Of a stretch of DNA of 15,973 nucleotides, positions 1 through 7,870 are shown piece after piece; the stretch's first letter is position 1; every line of letters starts with the position of its first letter. A program made the translations under genes and the position numbers. The stretch spans positions 1 through 15,973 of the forward strand of contig CAYJAY010000042.1 of the NCBI GenBank assembly GCA_964368445.1, in the 5' to 3' direction. The DNA is from CAYJAY01 sp964368445. GTDB taxonomy: Bacteria; Bacillota; Clostridia; Oscillospirales; Ruminococcaceae. The notes beneath the pieces are model-generated. The model was given only the letters and a program-made list of their open reading frames with translations, made no database searches and was not told the origin of the DNA.

Positions 1-54
1 ACGGACGACCTGCTCATTACGAATGAGCTGCACTACCGGCTGTGCTACACAAGC
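1..54 (-). tRNA. tRNA-Thr (anticodon CGT), truncated by window edge
   Basis: On the minus strand, reading down from 54, the cloverleaf is clear. The acceptor 5' strand is GCTTGTG, followed by T8 A9, then a D stem GCAC/GTGC closing loop AGCCGGTA. The anticodon stem GCTCA/TGAGC closes the 7-nt loop TTCGTAA, giving anticodon CGT (codon ACG, threonine). A 5-nt variable loop and T-stem strand GTCCG follow. Position 1 is T54 of the T loop, so the 3' quarter lies outside the window. No convincing TTGACA/TATAAT promoter lies directly upstream (55-156), so it may be read through from the glycan operon or use a weak promoter. Confidence 0.9.
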
Positions 55-156
55 AGATTTGTTATATATTACATACTGTTTTGTTTGCTCCTAATATAAT
101 ACAACAAAATTGAAAAAAAATAAACCCATTTTTCCATAAAATTTTAAAAAATTTTT
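55..156. other. AT-rich spacer, nothing firm
   Basis: This is the interval between the GT2 stop and the tRNA-Thr. It is almost pure A/T with long A and T runs. I see no GC-rich stem that would terminate the glycan operon and no good promoter for the tRNA. Confidence 0.4.
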
Positions 157-861
157 TTAAAGTGTTTTTTTAATTTCCCTAAAATCCTTAATCGCTTGAG
201 CGCCTATTTTACAAATCTTTTTAAAGTTAATTGAATTAACCCCGCCCTGTCTTTGCTTAAACGTAATCGGCAAAAACAACACTTTTTCTTTGTTTTTCAC
301 AAACAAAAGGCTTAACAAAACATTTGAAAGGTTGAATTTATCCGGAACTTTAACGATATATTTTTTTAACACCTCGTTTGACATAAGCCTAAACGGAGTG
401 TTTGCGTCTGTTACATAAACGCCAAATATTAAAAACACAACGATACGCAATACGTTTGTGACAAACACCCTAGACAGACCGTCTTCACGCCTAACCCTGT
501 CCCCTATTATGACGGAAAAATCTTTTCTTTTTTCCCAAAAACCCAAAAATTCTTCGGGGTTTGTTTGTCCGTCCGAATCGGTTTGAAAGATATAATCTGC
601 ATCGTTTTCTAACGCATAGTTATAACCAAATAAAACTGTTGCGCCGTGTCCTTCATTTTGTTTTGTTATGACCACAAGCTTTTCAAAATCAGCTTTTAAT
701 GATGTCAGCACATCAAAAGTGTTGTCGCGGCTTCCGTCGTCTATAACGACAATCTTTGAACCGTCGTCGGCATGCCGCAATACGCTGTGCCAACCGCTCA
801 CAACATTTTTGATGTTCTCCTGTTCATTGTATGTCGGAATAACTATGTAAAGTTTATCCAT
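157..861 (-). CDS. Family 2 glycosyltransferase, dolichol-phosphate-mannose-synthase-like
   Basis: A 234-residue GT-A glycosyltransferase. It opens with the IPTYNEQENI signature (residues 8-17), then VVIDDGSRDNT with the nucleotide-binding aspartates D41/D42, and FQTDSDGQ with the metal-binding D95-S-D97. A hydrophobic stretch at about 135-155 may be a membrane segment or re-entrant helix. Length and motifs match bacterial DPM1/polyprenyl-phosphate glycosyltransferases without the extra C-terminal helices. By family it would transfer a hexose from a nucleotide sugar to a polyprenyl phosphate or a growing glycan at the inner membrane face; the actual sugar is unknown. It is the last gene of a three-gene operon, 26 bp after glf. 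The ATG at 861 has a GGGAGA SD 5 nt upstream. It could supply a lipid-linked sugar donor to the GT39-like protein of the same operon (inference). Confidence 0.85.
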   Translation of the reverse strand: MDKLYIVIPTYNEQENIKNVVSGWHSVLRHADDGSKIVVIDDGSRDNTFDVLTSLKADFEKLVVITKQNEGHGATVLFGYNYALENDADYIFQTDSDGQTNPEEFLGFWEKRKDFSVIIGDRVRREDGLSRVFVTNVLRIVVFLIFGVYVTDANTPFRLMSNEVLKKYIVKVPDKFNLSNVLLSLLFVKNKEKVLFLPITFKQRQGGVNSINFKKICKIGAQAIKDFREIKKTL

Positions 862-887
862 TAAATTCTCCCAGATTATAAATTTAT

Positions 888-2045
888 TTATTTGTTTATT
901 TTGTGCTCAAAAGCCAGTTCAAGCGCATTTTCCACTACTTTATCCATATTAAAGTAACTGTACTGTGCAAGTCTTCCGCAAAGAATAATATTGTTAAATC
1001 CGCTTAACGCTTGCTTATACTTCGCATATAATTCGTTGTTTTGAGTATTATTTATAGGGTAAAACGGTTCAAAGTCTCCGTCTTTTGAATATTCAAGCGG
1101 ATACTCTTTAAGCACAGTTGTGTTGTTTTTGTCGTTTTGTCCCGTTAGGTATTTAAACTCGGTTATCCTTGTGTAATCATGTTCGTTCGGATAGTTTACG
1201 ACCGAGTTCGGCTGGAAAAACTCCGTTTTTACATCCTCGAACCGCAAGTCGAGCGTTCGATATGGTAACGTTCCGAAAGAATAGTCAAGCAGATAGTCAA
1301 GCGCGCACGAAAGCAACAGCTTGCCTTCGAAAATCTCGTTTTCAAACATTATCTTGTTTGTTTCAAAATCAAACTTTAAAACCTGCTTTGCGTCGGTGTT
1401 AAGCCTAACCGTTATATTCTTGTGGTTAAGCATGTTTTCAAACAGTGTTGTAAAGCCGTCTTTTGGCATAAACTGAAATTCATCGGAGAAGTAATCTTCG
1501 TTATACCCAATTATCACGGGCACGCGGTTTATTGCGTCGCGCGAAACCTTTTCGGGAGCAACCCCCCATTGTTTGGCGGTGTAGTTTTTGAACATATTAT
1601 CAAAAACAAACTGTCCGAAATCTCTAACCGATTGTTCCGTCGAGTTTAAAAGATCAAAAACCGAAACTGCCCTGTTAATTCCAAAATATTGTTCAAGTTT
1701 TTGTTTAATCTCTAAAGCTTTTTCTGTGTCAAAAAGAAGTTCGATAGATTTAAAGTTTATCGGAAAAGGCACAAATTTTTTGTTAATCTCCCCTATAACC
1801 TTGTGGTTATAGCTATACCATTCGGTGAAGTTTGAAAGATAATCAAAAACTTGTTTGTTTGATGTATGAAAGATGTGCGGACCATAGCGATGAACCCTTA
1901 TTCCGTTTTGCGAAAAATCTTCAAAAGCGTTTCCGCCTATATGGTTTCGTCTCTCTATAATTATAACGTTTTTTCCGCTGTCTGCAAGTTCTCGCGCAAA
2001 AACCGCCCCGGCAAATCCACAACCTACCACTATTACATCATACAT
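888..2045 (-). CDS. glf: UDP-galactopyranose mutase
   Basis: A 385-residue flavoenzyme of normal length for the family, interconverting UDP-galactopyranose and UDP-galactofuranose. It has the N-terminal FAD-binding Rossmann motif VVGCGFAG (G8, G10, G13) and the acid end of the second strand, IIIERR. The family hallmark RYGPHIFHT is at about 53-61. The UGM core NYTAKQWG, followed by RVPVIIGYNEDYF, and the C-terminal NYPNEHDYTRITEFKY, with the active-site tyrosine/arginine region, are all present and intact. It is cytosolic. It sits between a GT39-like membrane protein and a GT2, so UDP-Galf is presumably used for a cell-wall or capsular galactofuranan. The ATG at 2045 is preceded by an AAGGAATGG SD-like sequence with somewhat long spacing. 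Confidence 0.97.
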   Translation of the reverse strand: MYDVIVVGCGFAGAVFARELADSGKNVIIIERRNHIGGNAFEDFSQNGIRVHRYGPHIFHTSNKQVFDYLSNFTEWYSYNHKVIGEINKKFVPFPINFKSIELLFDTEKALEIKQKLEQYFGINRAVSVFDLLNSTEQSVRDFGQFVFDNMFKNYTAKQWGVAPEKVSRDAINRVPVIIGYNEDYFSDEFQFMPKDGFTTLFENMLNHKNITVRLNTDAKQVLKFDFETNKIMFENEIFEGKLLLSCALDYLLDYSFGTLPYRTLDLRFEDVKTEFFQPNSVVNYPNEHDYTRITEFKYLTGQNDKNNTTVLKEYPLEYSKDGDFEPFYPINNTQNNELYAKYKQALSGFNNIILCGRLAQYSYFNMDKVVENALELAFEHKINK

Positions 2046-2129
2046 ATTTTGACCATTCCTTTCTTAGTTTTGCTTGTCGCATTTGGCAAAAAACACAAAA
2101 CAGTGTTTGAAAACTCTTACTTTTCAAAC

Positions 2130-3599
2130 TTAAACCCTTTCGTATATGTTTATTCCATTTTTATTGTAACACAGTTGATATTCACTGTCTAAAATTTTTA
2201 TTAAAAAATACAAAGAATTTTCCGGTGTTCCATATTGCTCAAAAGGAGAATGAAACGAAAATATAATAAAATTCGGTTGGTTGTCTATAATATCCTGTTT
2301 AAATTCCCTGTCTATCTCGCTTGAAATATTAATAATCGGATCTTGATATAGGTATTTCGACGCTATATCTCGGTCGACATATGGATATATCTCGCACCTG
2401 TTGCCTATCGAAATTATCGTGTCGTCTTGGTTGGAGTTTTGTTCTATATACTCTGCCGCCGACATTATCGCATTTTTTTGTTCCGAAGTCGCGGTTAAGT
2501 TTTTATACACTACTGTTTCAAAAAAACCTTTATACGCTTCAAAAAAACTACTATACAAAAGCAACACAACAAGCGTTATCGCAATCACTTTGTATCCTTT
2601 GCACTTTGTTATGCCAAAATCCAGCACACAAACACAAACGAAAACAATAAACGGCAACAAAACTATACTGTAGTGAGGATAGTATGCCCTTGAATATAAC
2701 ACTAAAAATAGAGACGTCAAAAATCCTATTAAAACCGAAAGATATATCTTTTTGTTTGCTTTATCGCTTATAAAAAAGCAAACAGACACAGATAATAACA
2801 ACACAACCGGTATGTACTCGTTCAACTGGTTAACGTTTAAAAGCATTCTTTCAACGCCAAATCCATCGCTTGCATAGCTCATGTTAAATAAAAAATACTG
2901 TTGGGTAAAAGCGACCATGCTATCTGTTATAATGAGGTAGGCGACGGTAGGCAAAAGAAAAACAGCAAATCCAATTAAAAACATCTTGACACATTTATAT
3001 AGCGAAACATATTCTTTTTTAACAATCAAATCGACAAAAATCACAAGGCAAAACGCAAAAAACAGCCCAAACATATTGGGACGAAGAAGCAGCGTTGCCA
3101 CAAAACAACCACCTATAAAAGATATTTCTTTCAGGACAAGTTTTGAGGTTTTAAGGTATTTCGAGAAAAGATAAAACGAAATGAATATAAACGGCAGAGC
3201 ATAAAGTTCCGCGAGATTTCCCCCTTGAAGCAAAACACCAAGGCACAAAAATCCCAACACAGTTCCTATATAAGAAGCTATGTCGCAAAAAACAAGTCGA
3301 ACAGTCTTTAAAGCAAAAAAAACAGAAACCGCAAGCGTTGCTACCTCGATCAAAAACACTCCAAAAAAACCACCAAACAACCACCCAATGAAATTAAACA
3401 GATAAAGCAACGGTCCTTTATGGTCAAAATAATCGATATATGGAAGTTGTCCGCTTACTATTCCTTTTCCTATTGTAATAAAAACGCTTGAATCTGTGCC
3501 GGCGGTTATGTTGGAAAACGGGTTGTTGTCCAGTGTCAACCCGATTAATAACGCCAACGCTATCGAGAACATCAAATTTATTGCTAAACTTTTTTTCAT
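2130..3599 (-). CDS. Polytopic membrane glycosyltransferase, GT39/PMT_2 (ArnT-like)
   Basis: A 489-residue integral membrane protein with around ten or more hydrophobic helices over the first ~350 residues and a C-terminal extracytoplasmic domain (about 375-489). The first extracytoplasmic loop holds the family pattern: acidic D36 in TDSSVF, then PYIDYFDHKGP (54-63), as in polyprenyl-phosphate-sugar-dependent GT-C enzymes of the ArnT/PMT_2 class. These transfer a sugar from a polyprenyl-phosphate donor on the outer face of the membrane. The acceptor is unknown; with glf and a DPM-like GT2 downstream, surface polysaccharide or cell-wall decoration is likely. It is the first gene of the operon, with an 84-bp gap to glf. 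The SD before the ATG at 3599 is weak (GTGGG). The call rests on topology and the loop motif. Confidence 0.75.
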   Translation of the reverse strand: MKKSLAINLMFSIALALLIGLTLDNNPFSNITAGTDSSVFITIGKGIVSGQLPYIDYFDHKGPLLYLFNFIGWLFGGFFGVFLIEVATLAVSVFFALKTVRLVFCDIASYIGTVLGFLCLGVLLQGGNLAELYALPFIFISFYLFSKYLKTSKLVLKEISFIGGCFVATLLLRPNMFGLFFAFCLVIFVDLIVKKEYVSLYKCVKMFLIGFAVFLLPTVAYLIITDSMVAFTQQYFLFNMSYASDGFGVERMLLNVNQLNEYIPVVLLLSVSVCFFISDKANKKIYLSVLIGFLTSLFLVLYSRAYYPHYSIVLLPFIVFVCVCVLDFGITKCKGYKVIAITLVVLLLYSSFFEAYKGFFETVVYKNLTATSEQKNAIMSAAEYIEQNSNQDDTIISIGNRCEIYPYVDRDIASKYLYQDPIINISSEIDREFKQDIIDNQPNFIIFSFHSPFEQYGTPENSLYFLIKILDSEYQLCYNKNGINIYERV

Positions 3600-3626
3600 A
3601 ACTACCCACTATATCTGTTAATATCT

Positions 3627-3655
3627 ATTATATATAATCCCACAGATATTCACAA
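3627..3655 (-). promoter_or_regulatory. Promoter of the glycan operon
   Basis: On the minus strand, -35 TTGTGA (3655-3650), a 17-nt spacer and a perfect -10 TATAAT (3632-3627). The predicted start is near 3620, about 20 nt before the ATG of the membrane glycosyltransferase. A TTGACA hexamer lies just upstream, but its spacing to TATAAT is too long. Confidence 0.6.
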
Positions 3656-3742
3656 GTTGTCAACAATTATATTGTAATATAGAAAAAATTTTTGCAAAAT
3701 CGCCAATATTCGTTTTGCAATCGTTTTATTAACAAATTTATA

Positions 3743-3770
3743 TTGAATAATTTATCAAAAATGCTATAAT
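3743..3770 (+). promoter_or_regulatory. Promoter of the SGNH hydrolase gene
   Basis: -35 TTGAAT (3743-3748), a 16-nt spacer and perfect -10 TATAAT (3765-3770). It is divergent from the glycan operon promoter. The predicted start near 3777 leaves an unusually long leader of about 110-150 nt. Confidence 0.55.
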
Positions 3771-3822
3771 AATATGAGTTATATTTTTAATCATTTCACT
3801 CAAAAGTCTTTCACAGTCTTTT

Positions 3823-3866
3823 CAAAATTCAAGTTTTGCAGTTTTGGTTTTAAAACTTGAATTTTG
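3823..3866 (+). promoter_or_regulatory. 15-bp inverted repeat in the SGNH hydrolase leader
   Basis: The left arm CAAAATTCAAGTTTT (3823-3837) is exactly complementary to the right arm AAAACTTGAATTTTG (3852-3866) across a 14-nt loop. It lies between the predicted promoter and the start codon, so it would fold in the 5' leader RNA. There is no U-tract after it, so it is not a simple terminator. It could also be a DNA operator. Confidence 0.5.
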
Positions 3867-3925
3867 CTTAACGCAAAACCGCTCTTATTGTGCGGCTTGA
3901 AAAGAAAAGGAGCATAGTCAAAAGT

Positions 3926-4966
3926 TTGCGAAAAAAAGTAAAAATCAAAAACAAAAAACGAATCATAAACAGAAAAGAACCTTTTTTATATGTTTTGAAA
4001 AAACGTATATTTCCTTTAGTTTTTTTCGTGTTGTTAACTGCCACAGTTTATCTGTTGCCGTTTATTTCGCATGCCGCCAACAGCAACAAAGAAGCACTTC
4101 ATTTTGACACAGAAGGCCTAGTTCCGTCCTACCTAACCGACACTATTGTTGAAGAAGAGGCAAGTGAAATCGAGGGAACCATTCTAACCGAGACGACCCC
4201 TGTCGACCCTTCATATTTTTCCGACACGATATTTGTAGGCGACTCGTTAACCGAGGGTTACGGCTTACATGATTTTTTGCAAGGATATAAAACCATCTGG
4301 GCTCGTGGCATCGACCCTTCCTCTGCCATGACAAGTCCTTTCTACTACGCTCCGAATGGCGAAGTTATGACGATGTATGAAGCAATACTTTATTTTAAAC
4401 CGCGTAAACTTTATGTCATGCTCGGAACTAACGGTATCAACGTAACTATGGCGGACGATCTTATACAAGGATACAGCACATTTGTTTATTCGCTAAAAGC
4501 AAACGCGCCCGATATGCATATAATTCTGCAATCGCTCCCGCCTGTAACGCTTGAAACGTCGCTTTCAAATCCCACATACTATTCGCTTGAAAACCTTGAT
4601 AGATACAACCTTTTAATTAAAGAACTCGCCCTCGAGTCAGGTTGTTATTTTCTTGACACCAACAGCATATTCCGTGATTCTACGGGATTTTTGCCCGAAA
4701 GCATAGCGGCTTTTGACGGAATACATTTCACACAAGAAGCATACATGATGTGGCACAACTTCCTGTTAAGCCATACAATCCAAGGCGACAGCCCATTTTC
4801 AATCGGACCCGATGGAAAGCTTGTACTTTCATCTAATCTTACTCCTCCTACAGAGGAAATTCCCGTCGAGACGGTGCCTGAACCTATTCCCACCGTCGAA
4901 CCGACCCCTGAACCTACCCCGGCACCAACAGCCGACCCAAATGCCACCCCCGCACCGACAACTTAA
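3926..4966 (+). CDS. Membrane-anchored SGNH/GDSL hydrolase with Pro/Thr-rich tail
   Basis: With the TTG start at 3926 the product has 346 residues. A very Lys/Arg-rich cytoplasmic N-terminus is followed by one membrane helix (about 29-47), a linker, and an SGNH esterase domain. Block I is FVGDSLTEG (nucleophile S107), block III is LGTNG (N169), and block V is DGIHFT (D264, H267), so the triad is complete. The last ~40 residues are a Pro/Thr/Glu-rich (TPEP-type) extracellular tail. By family it would hydrolyse ester groups, for instance O-acetyls, on surface glycans; the substrate is unknown. The start is uncertain. An in-frame GTG at 3890 would add 12 residues but has no SD. AAAAGGAG at 3905-3912 favours TTG 3926, although the 13-nt spacing is long. 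It is divergent from the glycan operon and may act on its product. Confidence 0.85.
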   Translation: MRKKVKIKNKKRIINRKEPFLYVLKKRIFPLVFFVLLTATVYLLPFISHAANSNKEALHFDTEGLVPSYLTDTIVEEEASEIEGTILTETTPVDPSYFSDTIFVGDSLTEGYGLHDFLQGYKTIWARGIDPSSAMTSPFYYAPNGEVMTMYEAILYFKPRKLYVMLGTNGINVTMADDLIQGYSTFVYSLKANAPDMHIILQSLPPVTLETSLSNPTYYSLENLDRYNLLIKELALESGCYFLDTNSIFRDSTGFLPESIAAFDGIHFTQEAYMMWHNFLLSHTIQGDSPFSIGPDGKLVLSSNLTPPTEEIPVETVPEPIPTVEPTPEPTPAPTADPNATPAPTT

Positions 4967-4977
4967 AAACAGTGTAA

Positions 4978-5010
4978 AACCGAGCTTTAAACGGCTCGGT
5001 TGTTGTATTA
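4978..5010 (+). terminator. Stem-loop terminator after the SGNH hydrolase gene
   Basis: An 8-bp perfect stem AACCGAGC (4978-4985) / GCTCGGTT (4994-5001) with an 8-nt loop starts 11 nt after the stop codon. The following TGTTGTATTATT is T-rich but not a pure U-run, so termination may be partial and some transcripts may enter the next gene. Confidence 0.6.
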
Positions 5011-5037
5011 TTATAACTTTTAGCTATGAGGTGTAAA

Positions 5038-5373
5038 ATGAAAAAAAACATAAAATATATTGCAATAGATGCCATTGTTTTTATCATTTTACTGACAATT
5101 CTGTGTGCAGTAAATTATATTGATTTGTCCGTAGTAATTACGATATACTTGCCAATATTTATAGTTTCAGCCCTACTTATTATTTTTAAAAAACACCACA
5201 TCGGACATATTTTTCTTGTATCAGCAGAACTAGGTTTAATTGCAGAATATATAATTCATTTTATAAATGCCGATAAACCCAATATGTCGGGCGCATTTCT
5301 CAATATTGTTATTTTAACTATTGGTTTAATTATAGGAATAATTGTTCAGATAAATAAAAGCAAGAACAAATAA
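5038..5373 (+). CDS. Small four-helix membrane protein of unknown function
   Basis: A 111-residue protein that I do not recognise. It starts KKN, then shows four hydrophobic segments at about 7-25, 29-47, 54-72 and 81-101, separated by short charged turns (FKKHH, NADK). It ends in a Lys/Asn-rich tail (NKSKNK), so both ends are probably cytoplasmic. I chose the ATG at 5038 because GAGGTG (5028-5033) is correctly spaced before it; the ATG at 5026 would overlap this SD. It lies 71 bp after the SGNH gene, beyond a probably leaky terminator, and may be expressed with it. Base composition is more AT-rich than in the flanking genes. No catalytic motif is visible. Confidence 0.6.
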   Translation: MKKNIKYIAIDAIVFIILLTILCAVNYIDLSVVITIYLPIFIVSALLIIFKKHHIGHIFLVSAELGLIAEYIIHFINADKPNMSGAFLNIVILTIGLIIGIIVQINKSKNK

Positions 5374-5415
5374 AATCATATAATGTTAAATTTATGTTAT
5401 AAAAATCAATAACCA

Positions 5416-5444
5416 TTGAATATCGGATTTTTAAATGATATTAT
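5416..5444 (+). promoter_or_regulatory. Promoter of the PHP phosphoesterase gene
   Basis: -35 TTGAAT (5416-5421), a 17-nt spacer and -10 TATTAT (5439-5444) with a TG extended -10 dinucleotide one base upstream. The predicted start near 5451 gives a leader of about 58 nt. Confidence 0.6.
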
Positions 5445-5508
5445 AAGCATAAAGATAATTTATCGGCCAACGCAAATCACAACAACACCAAAAAGGATGG
5501 ATTGAATT

Positions 5509-6255
5509 TTGAATATAATTGCTGACACACATACACACACGATAGCGTGCGCACATGCATACAGTACGTTGATGGAAAACCTTGCGGTTGCAAAACAAAA
5601 GAAGATTAAATTTCTTTGTCGCACCGAACACGGCCCCGCGCTTCCCGACGCTCCGCATATTTGGAACATCGAAAGCGGAAAGTCTTTGCCCAAAAAGCAC
5701 GACGGTGTCTTTATAATTAATGGTGTCGAAGCCAATATAATAGATTATAAAGGCGGCTTGGACGTTCCGGAGCAGCTACTTGCTAAGCTCGACTGGGTCA
5801 TTGCATCGTATCACAACCCATGCATCGAACCCACCACCAAAGCCGAGCACACCGACGGCTGGATTGCGATTGCAGAAAACAAAGATGTGGATGTCATCGG
5901 ACATTGCGGAGATATTCGTTTTGATTTTGACCACGAAAGAGCTATTAAAGCGTTTGCTAAAAACAAAAAGATAGTCGAAGTTAACAACAGTTCCCCTGTC
6001 TCTCGCCCCGGTTCTTCCGAGCAATGCATCAAGATAATCAAGCTTTGCAAACATTATAATGTACCGGTTGTCGTTTCAAGCGACAGCCATTTTGCGGCAA
6101 ACATAGGCAATTTTGAATGGTCGCTTGCAGTTTTAAAACAGCTTAAATATCCGAAAGAATTAATCTTAAACGCCGACCACAAGACGTTCGCAAAGGTCAT
6201 CAACAAAAAATCGGGCGGAAAGTTCACCGAAGGCGAACTTCTAAGGCCGTATTAA
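5509..6255 (+). CDS. PHP-domain phosphoesterase, YcdX-like
   Basis: A 248-residue protein covering a complete PHP domain of about the same size as E. coli YcdX. The trinuclear metal ligands are all recognisable: H8 and H10 in DTHTH, H16 in AHAYST, H41 in TEHGP, E74 in NGVEAN, H102 in SYHNP, H132 in IGHCGD, and D192/H194 in SSDSHF. It is predicted to be a cytosolic metal-dependent phosphatase or phosphoesterase. The physiological substrate of this family is not settled, and polymerase-type PHP proofreading is unlikely in a stand-alone protein. The TTG start at 5509 is supported by the SD-like AAAAGGATGG (5491-5500), and residues begin directly at the first beta strand. It has its own promoter. 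Confidence 0.9.
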   Translation: MNIIADTHTHTIACAHAYSTLMENLAVAKQKKIKFLCRTEHGPALPDAPHIWNIESGKSLPKKHDGVFIINGVEANIIDYKGGLDVPEQLLAKLDWVIASYHNPCIEPTTKAEHTDGWIAIAENKDVDVIGHCGDIRFDFDHERAIKAFAKNKKIVEVNNSSPVSRPGSSEQCIKIIKLCKHYNVPVVVSSDSHFAANIGNFEWSLAVLKQLKYPKELILNADHKTFAKVINKKSGGKFTEGELLRPY

Positions 6256-6259
6256 TTTT

Positions 6260-6289
6260 AACGGAATATTCACAAAAGATTGTTCCGTT
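6260..6289 (+). terminator. Weak stem-loop after the PHP gene
   Basis: AACGGAATA (6260-6268) pairs with TGTTCCGTT (6281-6289) over a 12-nt loop, 9 bp including one G-U in the plus-strand RNA. It begins five bases after the stop codon. There is no U-tract behind it, so it may be a 3'-end stabiliser rather than an intrinsic terminator. Confidence 0.35.
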
Positions 6290-6397
6290 TCCACAAACAC
6301 CATATATCATATCACCGATATCGCTTATTCCATTTGTTTAAGCTTTAACTCGTTACGTAATCAATTTGTATATTTATAATAAATTGATGTTTAAACC

Positions 6398-6426
6398 TTG
6401 ACAAAGCGCCACTTGTTTGATAAAAT
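6398..6426 (+). promoter_or_regulatory. Consensus promoter of tRNA-Ala
   Basis: -35 TTGACA (6398-6403, perfect), a 17-nt spacer and -10 TAAAAT (6421-6426, five of six). It is the strongest promoter in the window, as expected for stable RNA. The start near 6433 leaves a ~37-nt leader before the tRNA. An AT-rich inverted repeat (ATCAATTT 6360-6367 / AAATTGAT 6381-6388) sits just upstream, where an UP element would be. Confidence 0.8.
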
Positions 6427-6469
6427 AACTTTGCATTGAAAATTATATTTTTTTGATGCTTTAGATTAT

Positions 6470-6545
<76 letters not shown>

Positions 6546-6548
6546 CTC

Positions 6549-6586
6549 GTCGCAAACTACGCTTAGTTTGCGACTTATTTTTTTGT
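6549..6586 (+). terminator. Intrinsic terminator of tRNA-Ala
   Basis: A perfect 11-bp stem GTCGCAAACTA (6549-6559) / TAGTTTGCGAC (6564-6574) with tetraloop CGCT, followed by TTATTTTTTT. It is four bases from the tRNA CCA end, and is a textbook Rho-independent terminator. Confidence 0.93.
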
Positions 6587-6859
6587 AATAATAAGGTCTA
6601 TCTTTCTTTTGTTTTCTAACCATAATAAAAAACCTGTACTGAATTTTTGTACAGTCGGCAACCACAAATTGTCAACTGCTTTCAAATAAGGAAGTCCATG
6701 ATTAATAAAAAATTTTCTTCAAATTCACAGCAAGCATGTGAAACAAAGTGATAATAATATATAAAGATTTTAAAATATACAAATGTGCTTTCAGTGTTTA
6801 AAGAAAAATTTTCTTAAAAATTGTTGTCTGATATTTTTTTAAAATTAATTGGAGGAAAA
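6587..6859. other. Upstream region of the DMT gene with palindromes
   Basis: There is no gene in this stretch. It contains CTGTAC (6634-6639) / GTACAG (6649-6654), the palindrome TTCACA (6724-6729) / TGTGAA (6737-6742) with 7 bases between, and two copies of the 12-mer AAAAATTTTCTT (6708-6719 and 6804-6815). An AT-rich -10-like stretch (GATAATAATATA) lies near 6750, but I cannot pair it with a good -35, so the promoter is not placed. Confidence 0.4.
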
Positions 6860-7720
6860 ATGACAAAAGATAAGGCTAACTTGAAAAAAGGTGTTGTTTT
6901 GATGGTGCTTGCAGCAGTTGGGTGGTCGCTTTCGGGAGTTTTTATCAAACAAATCAATATGAATCCGTTTGTTATTGCAGGACTTCGCAGTTCAATTGCA
7001 TTGATAACAACGGTTGTTTTTATGGTTGTGGCAAAAATCAAACCGATAGTTAACAGAAAAACAGTTTTTGGTGGCTTAATGATGCCGTTTGTTTTTTTCT
7101 TGTTTGTTTGGGCGAATAAACTGACACTGGCCGCAAACGCAATAGCATTGCAAAACACCGACCCGATGTTTTTAGTGGTGTTTTCAGCTTTGTTTCTCGG
7201 GCAAAAATTTCACCGCCATGATATCTTGGCGGTGGTTTTTACGTTTTTGGGGATTATTCTTTTCTTTTTCGGAGAGCTTTCCGAGGGCAGTCTGCTTGGC
7301 AACGTCATTGCAATTGTTTCAGGCATAGCGTTGGCACTTCTTTTTTTGACGGTTGGAGCTATAACTCCGCACGAAAGGATATCGTTGCTTTTAATCGGAA
7401 ACGTTATCACAGCTGTTGTTGGTTTGCCGTTTATAATTGCATATCCCATAGCTGATGTTTCATCTACAGCAATAATGAGTGTTGCTTTTCTGGGTGTTTT
7501 TCAACTCGGTATACCATACATATTGTTCACGCTTGCCGCAAAAGAGTGTCCTGTGTTTTTGTGTTCTTTAATAGGAATGCTGGAACCGCTTTTAAACCCT
7601 GTTTGGGTGTTATTGTTTGTGGGAGAGATTCCGGGGATTTTTGCTGTTGTCGGAGCTGTTGTTGTCATTTCAACGATAACGGCTTGGTGTGTATATGACA
7701 ATATACACAAACAAAGATAA
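6860..7720 (+). CDS. EamA/DMT-family transporter
   Basis: A 286-residue protein with ten hydrophobic helices arranged as two tandem EamA repeats (about 10-135 and 148-283). Helix 1 carries AAVGWSLSGVFIKQ, typical of the drug/metabolite transporter superfamily, and the second repeat ends with the usual EPLLNPVWVLLFVGE, a strong EamA signature. These are inner-membrane exporters or exchangers of amino acids, metabolites or drugs; the substrate cannot be read from sequence. The start at 6860 has a perfect GGAGG (6851-6855) at good spacing. An upstream in-frame start at 6821 would put this SD inside the gene and is rejected. It is monocistronic, convergent with the catabolic operon. Confidence 0.9.
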   Translation: MTKDKANLKKGVVLMVLAAVGWSLSGVFIKQINMNPFVIAGLRSSIALITTVVFMVVAKIKPIVNRKTVFGGLMMPFVFFLFVWANKLTLAANAIALQNTDPMFLVVFSALFLGQKFHRHDILAVVFTFLGIILFFFGELSEGSLLGNVIAIVSGIALALLFLTVGAITPHERISLLLIGNVITAVVGLPFIIAYPIADVSSTAIMSVAFLGVFQLGIPYILFTLAAKECPVFLCSLIGMLEPLLNPVWVLLFVGEIPGIFAVVGAVVVISTITAWCVYDNIHKQR

Positions 7721-7870
7721 TAAAGAGAAATCATGTTTTTCTTTGTTCGTTATATATTTTTTTATTGTATCTTGAAAGGCGAGTTTTTGGTATAACCTTT
7801 TTCTCTCGCCCGCTTAGTCAATTGTTGTTTGTTTTGCTTGCTTCGCATACTCAACTGCCTAAAGGCGTAA
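7721..7870. other. Convergent intergenic region with a GC-ended hairpin
   Basis: Between the DMT stop and the operon-end stem-loop. A weak AT stem, AAAGAGAAA with TTTTTCTTT, directly follows the DMT gene. GGCGAG (7778-7783) pairs with CTCGCC (7805-7810), with GGT/ACC inside the loop, forming an interrupted hairpin that may end DMT transcription. No gene is seen. Confidence 0.35.

Noticed and set aside
1..93. Open plus-strand frame at the left edge
   Set aside because: The same bases fold as a complete 5' part of tRNA-Thr on the other strand; the frame has no coding character.
5431..6054. Several 79-92 codon minus-strand frames opposite the PHP gene
   Set aside because: They are shadows of a well conserved metal-binding protein, with no SD and no recognisable domain.
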